Notes under the pieces: generated by a model
Database searches by the model: none
The model's input: only the letters and a program-made list of their open reading frames with translations
Told to the model about the DNA's origin: nothing
Assembly: GCF_023278565.1 (NCBI RefSeq)
Contig: NC_064681.1
Location: 2,480,001-2,544,000, forward strand
DNA length: 64,000 nucleotides
Reading direction: 5' to 3'
DNA from: Colletotrichum lupini
Lineage: Eukaryota > Ascomycota > Sordariomycetes > Glomerellales > Glomerellaceae
Shown: positions 1 to 11,443 of the stretch, in pieces
Numbering within the stretch: the stretch's first letter is position 1
Layout of the letters: every line of letters starts with the position of its first letter
Translations under genes and position numbers: made by a program

Positions 1-2935
1 TTGGAAATCTTAATCGTGATGTTCGGGTGCTCTTGGGCAAGACTGTTGAAGAGTGTGCGTGGAAATTTGACCAGCTCAGTCTGACGGATGGCATGGAGCG
101 TGCCTGGTCTGACAGACTCTGTCAAGACTTCGAGTTCACCCACACTCTCGCCTTGACCGAACTCGGCTCGCACACTGACACCGCCATCTTTCCTGTCCTG
201 CACGAGACGAAGTCGGCCGTTGAGAACGATGTGAATTGCCTCGCTCTCCTCGCCCTCATGGAAAAGCACTTGGCCAGCATCAACCTGCTCCCAGTCCAGA
301 GCAAAGTCGATGTGCATAATCAGACGCGGGAGCAAGCTGGTCAGTCGCTTAGCCATTGTAAGCAGGACAATGGGATAACGGTCGACGATCCTCTCGAGAG
401 CAGAACGCGGCAGAAAGCCGACATAGACGTCCGTCTTGGCCACGACGTCGATAAAAGATCGGTACGACGACACTGTGCCTACGTATCCAGCAAGGCCACC
501 TGGCTTAATGAGTGACACACTGCGACGATAGGGCTGCTTCTTCTTCGCTTCCATATGATCAGGCGGATACGCAGGAGACCCATCCATACCCATGTGGTCA
601 GTGTGCAGAGTCGTTCTACTTGAGGACTGCAAAATGTCTGCTGAGGTGTCCTCCTTCGACGTGCATATGTCGAGGAAGCCGTCAACAACGTAGTAGAGGC
701 CAGGATTGCGCTCGCCTTGCTCAACCAAAACGGAACCCTTGGGGAAGAAGACAATCTCCACATCATCCTTCATATCGCTTGCGAGGATGTGCGCATTGGG
801 TGGCGTGTTCAGTGTAAAGCCTCCAGATGTCATGGATTCCGTGTCTCCATCACCAGAGGCATCGAAAGGGCCCATTAGACCGAATGCATTGTTGCCCAGT
901 CCAGGTCTTGATCGCCTCTGGTCGTAAGAGAAGAGCCGTGGGGATCCTTCGACAGACTCAGCCTCACGGGAGACGCTTCCGTTGCTGCTCAGACCGATCG
1001 CTTTGAACATACATTCAAGGATGGACTGACGGAAGAGGTTGTCTTCATCCAGGGACTCTCGGCCGTCGATCGAGCCTCGAGATTGCCTTTGAGTTGTGAA
1101 CGGGTTGAATGCTCGCTGGGCAAGCGGGCTTGTACCCTCGTGACGGAGAGCGTCAGCGACTTGTTCGAGGTGAACACTAGCCGAACCAGATGGTCGGTGG
1201 CCAATATGCCGTGCTGACTGGATGTTGGCCAAAAGATCACCAGGACTGGTCTGAGTGGAAGCTCTCTCCCTTGGCGGTCCGATGTTAGTAGCGACCTGAG
1301 AAAATGACCTCTCCTTGGTGGTCATGGAATGCATCATTGCATCCTTGCGAAGAGTCGAGGTTGACTTCCGCCGACGATGCGCGTCTGCGTTGTGCAGTGC
1401 TATGCCTTTGCTCTCCGATTCGCCGCCCACTCTCTCCCGCTCCCGATCAAACTTCTCCTTCAGACGCTGCAAGGCATCGCCCCTAAGCATGTTGGGCAAC
1501 TGACATGAGGTGAAAGAAAGCATGTTCTTCTCCGTCTGCAAGACTTCACCAGTAAGCCCCAGATAATTGTAAGCCGTCGCCAATGTAACTCTCTGGAAAC
1601 GGGAGAGAATGACTTGAACAATGTGGGAAGTGGCCTTGGGATAGACCTTGGTGAGCCGGCGAAATGCGCTTGCTGGGATGATGGCGATAGTTGTGTCTAC
1701 CGTCGCCCTTGCAATGATATCTGGGTGCGCTGAGCCAGAAGTTGCTCGACTCTGAAGAGGAGGGCGCCTTGGCTGGCGAGCACTGCTGGGGACACTGCCG
1801 CTGCTGTCAAGCGAGATAGGTGGAATTCTTGCGCTACCAGGCAAGTTGGGTGTAGTGGCCCGCTTTGGAGGTTCCTCGATCCTCACCCCAGTCCTTTCCT
1901 CCGAGGTCTCTGGGAACTCAGGAGTTGCTGGGAACGGACTGGCAGGGTCTGATGGCATGCGGCGGAAGCCTGCGGTGCGCGGAAATGGTGAGGTTCTCAG
2001 TCCACCACTGCCCGAGGTGGGTTCCGGGGTGTCGTCATCTGTCGAACGAAGCTTGACGTCTTCCGTGAACAGTGACATGATGGAGAAGAGAGACGACATT
2101 GGAGCTCCATTGCGAACCTCTGTAAGCAGTTGGTATCTCTGCTGTGGAGCAGACGACATGTCGTCGTCTTCTCCAGGATAGGCAGAATCTCCCCCGAAGC
2201 TGTCGCAAGGGTCCGGATCCATGGCTCTAGCATTTCGGCCAGATTTGACAAAGATTTCCACGAGACCGTCGACGACGATACAGAATCCCTTCTCCTCTTC
2301 CAGGTTGAAGGTCTCGCCAGCGATAAGCTTGCGAGTCTGCATGCTCCGGGTCAACTCGTGGAAGACCTGCCGCTCGAGGTAGCCAAAAATTCTGATGGCA
2401 CTGAGGAACTCGTCCAAATAGCTCGAAAGGCCTGATTTCTTGCCCTCATCGTGGGATTCGGGGAACAAATCGACGTCAGGCTCTTTTCTCTGCGGCTCCG
2501 GAGGAAGTCGAGAGTACATGTTGAGGATGCGATATCGCACCACCCAACTGACGGCGGATATAATGGCAACCATGATTACCATGCTGCGCGTCAAGTCAGC
2601 AGAAGCTCAGAGGCAGCCTGATAAGGATGATGAAGCGCGTACAGAGTAGTGGCGTTCATCGTCACAGTCCAGCTTGTCGAGAACAAGGTGAAGAGGACGG
2701 TAGGAATTGTAATGGTAACGATTCGAATCGCCCAATACAGGATCGAAGAGATCAAGGACAGAATGGCGAGGATCAACCGGCCAAAAAGCCCCAGCCAGCT
2801 GGACGATCCCTGAGCTGCGACGACCTCCTGCGCACGCGTAAACGCGGACGGCAGGGCCTCGGGAGAAGCTTTCATTGTGGCCGACAAGCTCTCTGATACC
2901 GCGTGGGCGGCACTCGAAATGTCGGACGACGACAT
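1..2935 (-). CDS. NTE1: NTE1-type lysophospholipase (patatin-like), N-terminal part; 3' end off window
   Basis: This is the N-terminal ~959 residues of the fungal neuropathy-target-esterase homologue, an ER-membrane lysophospholipase that deacylates phosphatidylcholine. Exons are 2643-2935 and 1-2583 (59-nt intron 2584-2642); the frame is open to the left edge. Seen: a Ser/Ala-rich start, two hydrophobic membrane segments (about residues 47-72 and 74-115), and three cyclic-nucleotide-binding-like beta modules at about residues 170-205, 690-730 and 855-955. Between the first two lies a long, probably disordered Ser/Pro-rich linker. The catalytic patatin domain (GXSXG serine, DGG aspartate) would lie beyond position 1, so it cannot be checked. 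The start is the first ATG in a frame whose next residues match fungal NTE1 N-termini as I remember them. Family length is about 1500 residues. It diverges from GPN2. Confidence 0.93.
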
Positions 2936-3513
2936 GGCTGCGGTGTGTGATGTTGGGACGGGCGTTGCAGCATAATGCAGCAAGCAGGTGAAAAGACAGA
3001 TTACATGGTGCAGTGCGACCCTGAGGCTAGCAGGGTGCGGGCAAGGGAGAGCCTCTGGTTTTAAGCCGTTGTTTGGTGGCTGAGACGCAGGACCGAGGTG
3101 GAAGGTGGTTGGAGAGAGAAGAGGGAAAAAATAGAAGAGGGAGGAAGAAAAGAGCTTTTGCGCTGTGGGGGAGCTTGAAGAAGCTTGCAGCATGGAGGAA
3201 CATGAGGTGGGCACGGGCGGTCAGCCAGTTTGTGCCGCCCCACCCCGCCAAAAAGTTCCCAGGGCGGGCGGAACGTGCGGCATGTGACGGCAGCCCGGCC
3301 GAACAGTGCCCATGGCTTTCCTTAATGTGGTGGTGTTGGTATGCTGCATGGAGGGGCACGACTGGCCTGCACTTGTGTAAATCATACACCAGGAAACTTT
3401 GATCGTTAAAGATCAGTTCACGATTATCAACAACCAACTATCGACACCAAGTTGCGCACTTTCTCCCGCTATACGACGCATGTTTTGAACCTAACACCCA
3501 ACAATTAGACGCG
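2936..3513. promoter_or_regulatory. Divergent promoter region NTE1/GPN2
   Basis: This 578-bp stretch lies between two divergently transcribed start codons. The + strand is purine-rich around 3100-3190 (CT-rich on the NTE1 strand), as is common in fungal 5' leaders. The open frames inside it look like no known protein. No clear TATA box was found. Confidence 0.6.
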
Positions 3514-4693
3514 ATGCCCTTTGCGCAGCTCATTCTCGGTGCTCCAGGCTCTGGAAAGAGCACCTATTGCGATGGCAGTAGGCTACCCTTGCCAACACAC
3601 ACAACTTTGTCGTCTACGGTGCTAATACAATGCGCCTAGTGCACCAGTTTATGGGCGCCATTGGCCGCGCATGCTCCGTGGTCAACCTCGATCCCGCAAA
3701 CGATCACACAAACTATCCGAAAGCTCTCGATATCCGCGACCTCGTCAAGCTAGAAGATATCATGGCTGGTGACAAGCTGGGCCCCAACGGCGGCATCCTC
3801 TATGCCCTAGAGGAGCTCGAGCACAACATGGAGTGGCTGGAGGAAGGCTTGAAAGAATTCAGCGAAGACTACATTCTCTTTGACTGCCCGGGTCAAGTCG
3901 AGCTATACACACACCACAACTCTCTGCGCAATATCTTCTTTAAGCTACAGAAGATTGGCTTTAGAGTAAGCTGCCCACGATCATCCCCCCCCCCCCCGGA
4001 CCGACCTCGCTAACGTATTCCTAGCTTGTCGTCGTACATCTCTCCGATTCCTTCTGCTTGACCCAACCCTCGCTGTACATCTCCAACCTACTCCTGGCCC
4101 TTCGCGCCATGCTCCAGATGGACATGCCACACATCAACGTCCTGACCAAGATCGATAAAGTCGCCTCCTATGACGATCTCCCCTTCAACCTCGAATACTA
4201 TACCGACGTCGATGACCTCTCGTATCTGATCCCATACTTGGAAGAAGAATCGCCGGCGATGCGCAACGAAAAGTTCAGCAGACTCAATGAAGCCGTGTCA
4301 AACATGATCGAGAGCTACAGCCTAGTCCGGTTCGAGGTCCTCGCAGTCGAAGACAAGAAGAGCATGATGCATCTCCTCCGGGTGATCGACCGAGCAGGAG
4401 GATACGCCTTTGGCAGTGCAGAAGGCGCAAATGACTCCGTCTGGCAGGTCGCAATGCGCAACGAGTCGTCCATGATGGAGGTGCAGGATATCCAGGAGCG
4501 CTGGGTCGATCGTAAGGCGGAATACGACGAGCTGGAGCGGAAGGAATGGGAAGAGCAGGCCAAGATGCGGGAGGAGGATGATCCCAGCGCCGGGCAGGCG
4601 CCGCCGCCGCCGGCCGACGATTATGATCCAGACTTTGGCGACATGACGATACCTGCAGATAGTGGCATAAAAGTAGTGCGCAAGAACAAATGA
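3514..4693 (+). CDS. GPN2: GPN-loop GTPase 2
   Basis: GPN2 is a cytoplasmic small GTPase that works with its paralogues in assembly and nuclear import of RNA polymerase II. Exons 3514-3577, 3640-3965 and 4025-4693 give 352 residues, close to yeast Gpn2. Seen: the P-loop GAPGSGKST at the N-terminus, the defining Gly-Pro-Asn (LGPNGG) insertion in exon 2, the switch II DCPGQVE motif, and the guanine-specificity TKID motif in exon 3. The tail is acidic and proline-rich with a basic end. Intron 2 carries a run of C residues near 3987-3999. Its stop codon lies only 6 bp from the stop of the convergent POP5 gene. Confidence 0.95.
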
Positions 4694-4699
4694 TACCCT

Positions 4700-5319
4700 T
4701 CAGCCGTCATCTTCAATCACGTCATCTTCGTCAGACACGTCCGACGCATCGAACATGACCGCGTCCTCGGCTTCGGTCCTGGGCTCTGAGAAAAGCGGCA
4801 ACGCGCCGCCGGCAGCAGCCGCGGAAGAATCTTTGGCGGCAAGCACGAGCTGTCTCGCTTGACGAATGGCCTCTTCCTCGGCCTTTCGAATGGTCCCGCT
4901 GACTCTGACAACCTTGAAGGTGCAGGGCTTGCCTTCTCCGCTCTTGAGAGGCACGCGATTCATAAACGTCAGAGCAGCCCAGACTAGACGGTAGTGCGCT
5001 CTCTTCACTTTCAAGATGAAAGTCGACGTCGCCTGAGAGAGATACTTGACTACATGACTGTTAGATGCTGCTCAGCACAGACGGACGTATCCTTCTCCGT
5101 GAACTCACCGACGAGATTTCCTTCTATAGCACCAGAACCGTAATCACCGAAAAGAATAGCGACCTCAGCTCGTATCGCCTTAAGAAGTGACTGAGGAGTG
5201 AGACTTCCGGTCGTCGGTTGATGCATCACCACAAAATCGGGAACATTGGATTTTTGTTTTGAATCTTCTGGCGGGTACAGAATATTGACGAGAATGTATC
5301 TCTCTTTGATTCGGACCAT
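4700..5319 (-). CDS. POP5: Ribonuclease P/MRP protein subunit POP5
   Basis: Pop5 is a protein subunit shared by nuclear RNase P (tRNA 5' maturation) and RNase MRP (pre-rRNA processing). Exons are 5109-5319 and 4700-5049 (intron 5050-5108), giving 186 residues. The start MVRIKERYILV is almost the same as the yeast Pop5 N-terminus. The central KVSGTI-like signature appears as RVSGTIRKAEEEAI, and the tail is acidic (DVSDEDDVIEDDG), all typical of the Pop5/Rpp14 family. It faces GPN2 tail-to-tail and is divergent from cnxE with 351 bp between starts. Confidence 0.93.
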
Positions 5320-5670
5320 CTTGGCGCGCTCAAGATCGTGTCATCCAACGAGAGGAGGAAATCGGCCTTGAAAGTTGAGTCTTGTAAAAGTTCAAGCTTG
5401 AGGTACGTATCCTGCAAGTGCAATCCGTTGGAATGGGTCCATGCAAGGACATGAGTATCATTGCTGACTAAGGTGGGGAGCTTCACCTCTGGTAGCTCCC
5501 TCCTACCACAAGCTCCCGACGTCACCAGGCATACTAGGTATTCCATCGAGGTGAAAAATATCTAGTTCATCTGATTTGATGTGCTTGATGGTCGCCGATT
5601 TATCTTGAAGAAAACTGTGTCTGGAAACCATCTTTCACCACTGCTTATAGCATCTCGAGCTACCTCCACT
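5320..5670. promoter_or_regulatory. Divergent promoter region POP5/cnxE
   Basis: 351 bp between two divergent start codons. An open frame on the minus strand (5226-5546) overlaps the first exon of POP5 in another frame and resembles nothing, so I treat it as chance. No sharp regulatory motif was recognised. Confidence 0.5.
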
Positions 5671-7844
5671 ATGACTGACACCCCGCTCAAAGTAGCTATC
5701 TTGATCGTGTCGACGACAGCATCGAAGGACCCGTCGACAGACAAATCGGAACTAATCCTACGAGATGTGATTGAAAATGAGGGTGGCGGTAAATGGCAGG
5801 TCACCGATACCAAGATTGTGCAAGATCATGTCCCCCAGATCCAACGGCAAATCATGCTCTGGGCGGATTTGGGTCCCGTGGAAGGAGTCAACTTGATCCT
5901 TACTACTGGTGGAACTGGATTCGCTGTGTCAGATAACACGCCCGAGGTACGATGAACGACATATCTGCATATATGCAATCGATGGATGCTGATCACCAAG
6001 CAAAGGCTGTCGCAACCCTCCTCCATAGGACCGCCCCAGGCCTGGTTCACGGAATGCTCGCTGCATCCCTGGCCGTGACTCCATGTAAGTGAGTATGATA
6101 CTCACAAAAAACACAAAAACTGACTGCAGTAGTTGCAATGATGTCAAGACCGGTGGCAGGTACACGCAACAGCACCGTCATCGTCACTCTACCCGGCTCC
6201 CCTAAGGGCGCCAAGGAAAACTTACAAGCCATCCTCAAGACTTTGCCGCATGCGTGCGTACAGGCCGCCGGCGCTGACTCCAGGATCCTTCACTCTGGCG
6301 GGGTGAAGAAACTCGAGTCTGAGGCGGGAATCCAAGGCGCCTCTGCAGGATCAACAACCAAAAAAGAGCAGGCGCACTCTCACGACCACCACAGCCATGA
6401 TCACAGTCACAGCCACGGCCACGGCCATGGACACTCACATACTCACGGCCATGGCCATGGGGGCCTCGTCAGACACACCAAGCCGGAAGAAAACCCCCTC
6501 TCCAACGATCCGAGTCTCGGCCCAAGTCGCAGATACAGAGAGTCACCGTACCCGATGCTGGAAGTTGACGATGCCCTGCGACTGATCAAAGACTTCACCC
6601 CTGACGCCGAGGTCGTGACGACCAAAGTAGACGTCAACATCATCAACTCGGTTCTCGCAGAAGACGTAACGGCCAGAGAAAGCGTCCCGGCCTTCAGGGC
6701 ATCCATTGTGGACGGGTACGCGGTGGTGGTACCCGAGGACGGCAACATGAAGGGCGTCTTCCCCGTCACCGCAGTATCCCACGCCGCCCCAGGCGAGGTC
6801 AAGACCCTCAAGGAAGGAGAAATCGCGAGAATCACAACAGGAGCCCCTTTACCCCCGGGAGCCACCTCGGTCATCATGGTCGAGGACACCATTCTGAAAT
6901 CCAAAACCAAGGACGAAAAGGAAGAAAAGGAGGTGGAGATTCTCGCTGACGGCATCAAACCCGGCGAGAACATCCGTGAAGTCGGCAGCGACATTCAAGA
7001 AAACGACACAATCCTCAGAAAGGGTGAACAAATCTCTGGCGTCGGTGGCGAAATCGGTCTCCTCGCAGCCGTCGGCGTAGCAGAAGTCCAAACCTACAAG
7101 CGCCCCGTCGTCGGCATCCTCTCCACGGGCGACGAGATCATCGAACCCTCCCGCCCGGGCGGCCTTCGCCTCGGCGAAGTCCGCGACACAAACCGCATCA
7201 CCCTCATGTCTGCAGCCCGCCAGTGGGGTTTCGAAGTCGTCGACCTCGGCATCGCGCGCGACAAGGAAAAGGCCCTTGAGGAGAACCTGCGCGAAGGGCT
7301 CCGCCGTAGCGACCTGCTCATCACCACGGGCGGCGTCTCCATGGGCGAGCTGGACCTGCTCAAGCCGACCATCGAGCGGGCCCTCGGCGGCACGATCCAC
7401 TTTGGCCGCGTGGCCATGAAGCCCGGCAAGCCGACCACGTTCGCCACGGTGCCCGTCAAGACGACGCTCGGGAAGCGGGTCACCAAGACCATCTTCTCGC
7501 TGCCGGGAAACCCGGCTTCCGCCCTGGTGACGTTTCACCTCTTTGTCCTGCCGGCGCTGCATAAGCTGTCTGGCATCGAGCCCGCGGGCCTGCCCAAGGT
7601 TCCCGTGACGTTGGGTCACGATTTCTCTCTCGACAAGGCTCGGCCAGAATACCACCGCGCCATAGTCACCGTCGGAAAGGACGGATCTCTGTCTGCGAGC
7701 AGTACCGGCGGTCAACGAAGCTCAAAGGTTGGCAGCCTAAAGTCTGCAAATGCCCTGCTCGCTCTCCCGGCCGGTTCGCAGCCGTTGAAGAAGGGGGCCA
7801 AGGTGGAGGCTCTGATGATGGGGGACATCCGTGTGGAGTATTGA
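5671..7844 (+). CDS. cnxE: Molybdenum cofactor biosynthesis fusion protein (gephyrin/CnxE type) with His-rich linker
   Basis: CnxE catalyses the last two steps of molybdenum cofactor synthesis: adenylation of molybdopterin (MogA-like G domain) and molybdate insertion (MoeA-like E domain). The cofactor serves nitrate reductase, sulfite oxidase and xanthine dehydrogenase. Exons 5671-5946, 6006-6084 and 6133-7844 give 688 residues. Seen: the N-terminal G domain with LTTGGTG (about residue 80) and PGSPKGAKEN (about 140), then a histidine-rich linker (about residues 200-228, 15 His in alternation with Gly/Ser/Asp), then the E domain with ITTGAPLPPGA, LSTGDEI, TTGGVSMGE and FSLPGNPAS motifs. The acceptor of intron 2 was set at 6132 because it restores the conserved Pro-Phe-Ala-Met-Met. 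Neurospora calls this gene nit-9. Confidence 0.95.
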
Positions 7845-8282
7845 ATCGTTAAGCTACGCCCGTACCAATAATAAGAATGCGTGTATGATGACATGATCTT
7901 CAGTCTTCAGTCAGTAACGTTGATCCCTCATGTGCCTAGCTGTGCTTGCAAGGAGCTCAAAGGATACTCGTCAACTCTTATACCCGATAGAATACACCAG
8001 CTGCGTGTAAACGACTTGGGCCGAGATCCTATACTAAGCGAATCAGAGCTCGAAAGTTTATGACGCGCAGAAATCATCTCGATGAGGAGCTATAATACGT
8101 TGATAGTGTACAATACAAAATGTCCTCGCCCTGCCTGTATGCCATTAACGCCCGCCCAAGTAAACCTTGGTGTAATGCAGTGCTCCACTGTACATCGTGT
8201 CCGAGGTAGATAGTTGCTATGCTGTCGGTGATAAACCTCCTCTTTTCGAACCTTTCATATCGTGTAGACAGCTTGTTATGCC
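7845..8282. other. Convergent intergenic spacer cnxE/VMA16
   Basis: 438 bp between two stop codons; it should hold the 3' UTRs of both genes. AT-rich segments near 7860-7900 and 8090-8130 could be polyadenylation regions. Nothing else seen. Confidence 0.5.
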
Positions 8283-9090
8283 TTATGCCTTGCCGAAAGC
8301 GTTGGCCTTGCCAGAGACAAGAAGTCCAACAATCAGACCGAAAAGACCGAGGACAGAGCTGAAAATCTCGACAACGAGAATCTTGACGAAACTGTATCCC
8401 GGCTAATTAGCACATGTAAAAGATCGCTCATCATATCTGGAACAAACATACAGTGTAGGGTCGGCGGCATCGGCCAGCGCGGCTCCACTGCCGTTGATGC
8501 CGACTGCGACACCACAGATGAGGTTGCACATTCCGACGGTGATACCGGCCCAGAAGAGGGCGAAACCAGTGTAGTAGCTGTTGCCGTCGTGCAGAACCTC
8601 ACCCTGGACGTTCTCGAGCTGGGCGGAGAAGACGATAGCCATGATGACGCCGTAGATGGCGACGACTTCGCAGAAAATGATGGAGATCAAGTTCTTAGTT
8701 CGCACACGCGGGGCCTTGACGCCCGCGCCGAGGATGGAGGAGCCGGTGATGAAAATACCCCTAGATTTGGTCGCCATGTTAGATTATGCATTGGCCCTGT
8801 GTCGTCAATTGCTGGGAAGCTTCGCTCCATACCATGCCGCGCCCACAACGGACAAACCGATGCAAAGGGCAATGCCCGTGTCCGCCCACGCGTAGGGTGA
8901 GATAGATTCGAGGAACTCGCCGACGTTGAAAGCCTCGCCCGATCCCGTGAAGAGCATGTCTATTTCAAAGGTGTTAGCTGGGACTGTGATTCGCGGAATA
9001 GTCGATGCCATCGCGGAGATGGGGTTTCGTACAAGCTCCTACAACGAGAAGGGTGCTCCCAATGCCTCCCAGGCCATATGTGAGACTCAT
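8283..9090 (-). CDS. VMA16: V-ATPase proteolipid subunit c''
   Basis: This is the c'' ring subunit of the vacuolar proton pump (V0 sector), a membrane protein whose buried glutamate carries protons. Exons 9033-9090, 8833-8959, 8452-8760 and 8283-8391 give 200 residues (yeast Vma16: 213). Seen: an extra N-terminal hydrophobic helix typical of c'', then [26 protein letters not shown], the conserved block with Glu in [11 protein letters not shown], and a C-terminal VKILVVEIF...LLVSGKA. The exon 3-4 junction uses the acceptor ending at 8392 because it restores PTLFVKI; the nearer AG would add residues. The first exon was found by splicing to MSLTYGLGG, less certain than the rest. Confidence 0.93.
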
Positions 9091-9412
9091 CGTGCTCGAT
9101 TCGGTGCGTTGCGTTGCCTGTGTCGTGGTTGTTGTTGACGGTGGAGGGCTTTGGGGGGCGTTGCAGCTACGTCGAGCTCTCTAGTCCAGGCCAGTGAGGT
9201 AAGGTATCTGAGGTAAGGCAGAGGGATCCAGAATCGGGAAGGTCACATGATGTGGCTTGATGCATCCTTAGGTAATGCGAGCCAGAGTCAAGGCAAGAAA
9301 GACTGACAGGCGTGGCAGGCACCAGGGTGTCATCAGCCACGGCAAGAGCATGTCAGCCCCACATACAGCAGATGAATAAGCAGAATCCAAGGATATCCTC
9401 AAACAATGCCAC

Positions 9413-9420
9413 TATAAATA
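9413..9420 (+). promoter_or_regulatory. TATA-like box upstream of TOA2
   Basis: TATAAATA lies 73 bp before the TOA2 start codon, in the 402-bp divergent region (9091-9492) shared with VMA16. The position suits a fungal core promoter. Nothing else in this spacer was recognised apart from AGGTAAGG-like repeats near 9195-9215. Confidence 0.5.
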
Positions 9421-9492
9421 CAACCTCGCCTCTTTCACACTCACAACCGCCTAAAACGACCCGCCCGTAGGAGATCAGAACAAATCTCCAAG

Positions 9493-10090
9493 ATGGCCGC
9501 CGCACCTCAATCGTTCTACGAGCTTTATCGCCGTAGCAGGTACAGCGCCATCCAAATTAATTACTACATACCTGTGCTACAGATGACTAACTCATTTGCT
9601 TGATGCAGCATCGGCCTTGCGCTGACAGATATGCTGGACGATCTCATCAGCGAGGAGCGTATTCACCCTCAGTTGGCGATGAAGATCCTGGCCAACTTCG
9701 ACCAGGCCATCACAGAGGCTCTGCAAAAGAGCGTCAAGGCTCGCTTGACTTTCAAGGTACGTGCTGCTTACTTACCATCTTGCTTGTTTGCGCCGGAGTT
9801 TGATCTCTGTTGCCAGCCTCCGGCGCATAACTCAGAGTATTTCTAGCTTAGAAGCGATTCCCTCTTGGAATGCGCAGAAAATGCGCCCCAATTGGCACGA
9901 GAATTGTGAATCAGAGCTAACGTTGCGCGCATCATAGGGAAGCCTGAGCACCTACCGATTCTGCGACGAAGTCTGGACGTTTCTTATCAAGAACGTTCAA
10001 TTCAAGCTGGATAATGGCGGGCAGATCGTGACCGCCGACAAGGTCAAGATCGTCAGCTGCAACGCCAAGAAGCCCGGTGAAGGCCCTTGA
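9493..10090 (+). CDS. TOA2: Transcription initiation factor IIA small (gamma) subunit
   Basis: TFIIA gamma stabilises TBP on the TATA element during RNA polymerase II initiation. Exons 9493-9539, 9609-9756 and 9938-10090 give 115 residues (yeast Toa2: 122). Seen: the N-terminal [22 protein letters not shown] helical region, followed by the beta-barrel part with [17 protein letters not shown] and ending in [12 protein letters not shown]. Both are family hallmarks. Intron 2 (9757-9937) is unusually long for this window at 181 nt and contains a strong hairpin (see separate entry). Confidence 0.95.
9789..9827 (+). repeat. 10-bp perfect hairpin inside TOA2 intron 2
   Basis: Arms 9789-9798 (TGCGCCGGAG) and 9818-9827 (CTCCGGCGCA) are perfectly complementary with a 19-nt loop. 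The stem is GC-rich, so it should be stable in the pre-mRNA. It lies in the first half of the intron, before a possible alternative acceptor (TTTCTAG, ending 9846). Confidence 0.6.
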
Positions 10091-11443
10091 AGGGTATGCG
10101 TCAACGATAGTGAGCATCAGAGGCGGCGTCGACCACCTTACTCGGATACACGAACGAGACGCACTTGCGGACAAGGGCGATGGGAACGACAACGAGCGCC
10201 CCCAGTGGCTGCATATTACAGGCGTTCAGGTTCATGCTCTTACGATGGCACGGTTTAAGGATCCGGGAGTTTGTTCTTTCAAGATTGCCATTTTGATACC
10301 ATCAGAGGTTTATACAGCATCGTTCATAGGTTTACGTCAGCGCATCAATAGACTGGCTGCCTGCATTTGAACTATGTTGCGACTGGTAATCTTGATTCAT
10401 GATTCGCTGCGACCAAAACCCAAGGCCGGAATGGTATTATAGCTGGATTGTAGAAATTGGCGCAACGCAGTGATTTGGTTCTTGTCATTGTATTATTCTG
10501 CACAGTATGTAGACAAATACTGCTCGCCCATCATACGTCATCTTGTCCCGTTTGTCCCAACTGGGCCAGTCACGATGTCGGATATGACCCCCATTGGCAT
10601 CTATGCGTTATACCGGTGAATTGGATAGAGACGGAGATTTACCGCATAATGTGCTTACAAGTTATGGCTTCTGAGCCTCGAAGTTGAAGCAATAGCCCCT
10701 GCCACTTTGTAGAGGGGAAGCCGATGCCGGGTAACTGTTGAGCCAGCCGGGGCCCCATCTTCCGGAAACGGGGAGTACAACCGAAGTGGTTCCGCGTCGG
10801 ATTTCCTCCCTGACAATTGGCGATTGGAGACTGGTAACAACAACTTGCTAAGGTAGACCTGGCGCTTCTTTTCCCCTTCAGCCTCAACGGCCTGTGATTC
10901 CAACGACTTGGTCGCCAATCGAATTCCTTTGTTCATCATAAAACTTATTTCAAGTTCCAGTGATACTAGTACAAAGATTTTGTCAGACCCACGTTCAAAC
11001 AGCGAAACAACACCTCCGAGGCTCTGAAAGACAAGGACGCGTGCCCCTGGATTTGCACGCACTGGGATGTTCCCCTTACACTAGTCGTGCGACTTCTCGA
11101 GGACTTTGTCAAACAATCCCATCCACACCATTGAGACACACACGCCAGTAGTCGCCATCAGACTTTCCCAACTCCCGCGAACCCGCTCCTCTTTTCTCTG
11201 CGCGCACACACACTCTATCCGGCACGTGGGTACATCTGTCTGCAGGAGTTGCTGCTGCACCGAAACGGCAGCAGCAGTAGCAGCGGCGCACCGAGCTACC
11301 TTACCTCATCCCCCATCGCCAAGCCCACCACCAAGGCCGTCATCCATCCCGTCCCATCCAAGCAGAGCAGTAATTAGCAGGGATCACTCACACCAACACC
11401 CAATCTCCCTCCTTCTTCTTCCTCTCCTTTCCCTCTCCACATA
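10091..11443. other. Intergenic region TOA2 to TMEM42-like gene
   Basis: 1353 bp between two plus-strand genes. Short open frames here show no recognisable protein. The last ~300 bp (11130-11440) are pyrimidine-rich on the + strand, with CAG/GCAG repeats near 11270-11290, as expected for the promoter and 5' leader of the next gene. Confidence 0.5.

Noticed and set aside
5226..5546. Minus-strand open frame upstream of POP5
   Set aside because: It overlaps POP5 exon 1 in another frame, shows no family resemblance and sits in the divergent promoter.
6849..7715. Long minus-strand frame opposite cnxE
   Set aside because: It is antisense to the conserved MoeA-like domain; GC-rich coding sequence often leaves such shadow frames open.
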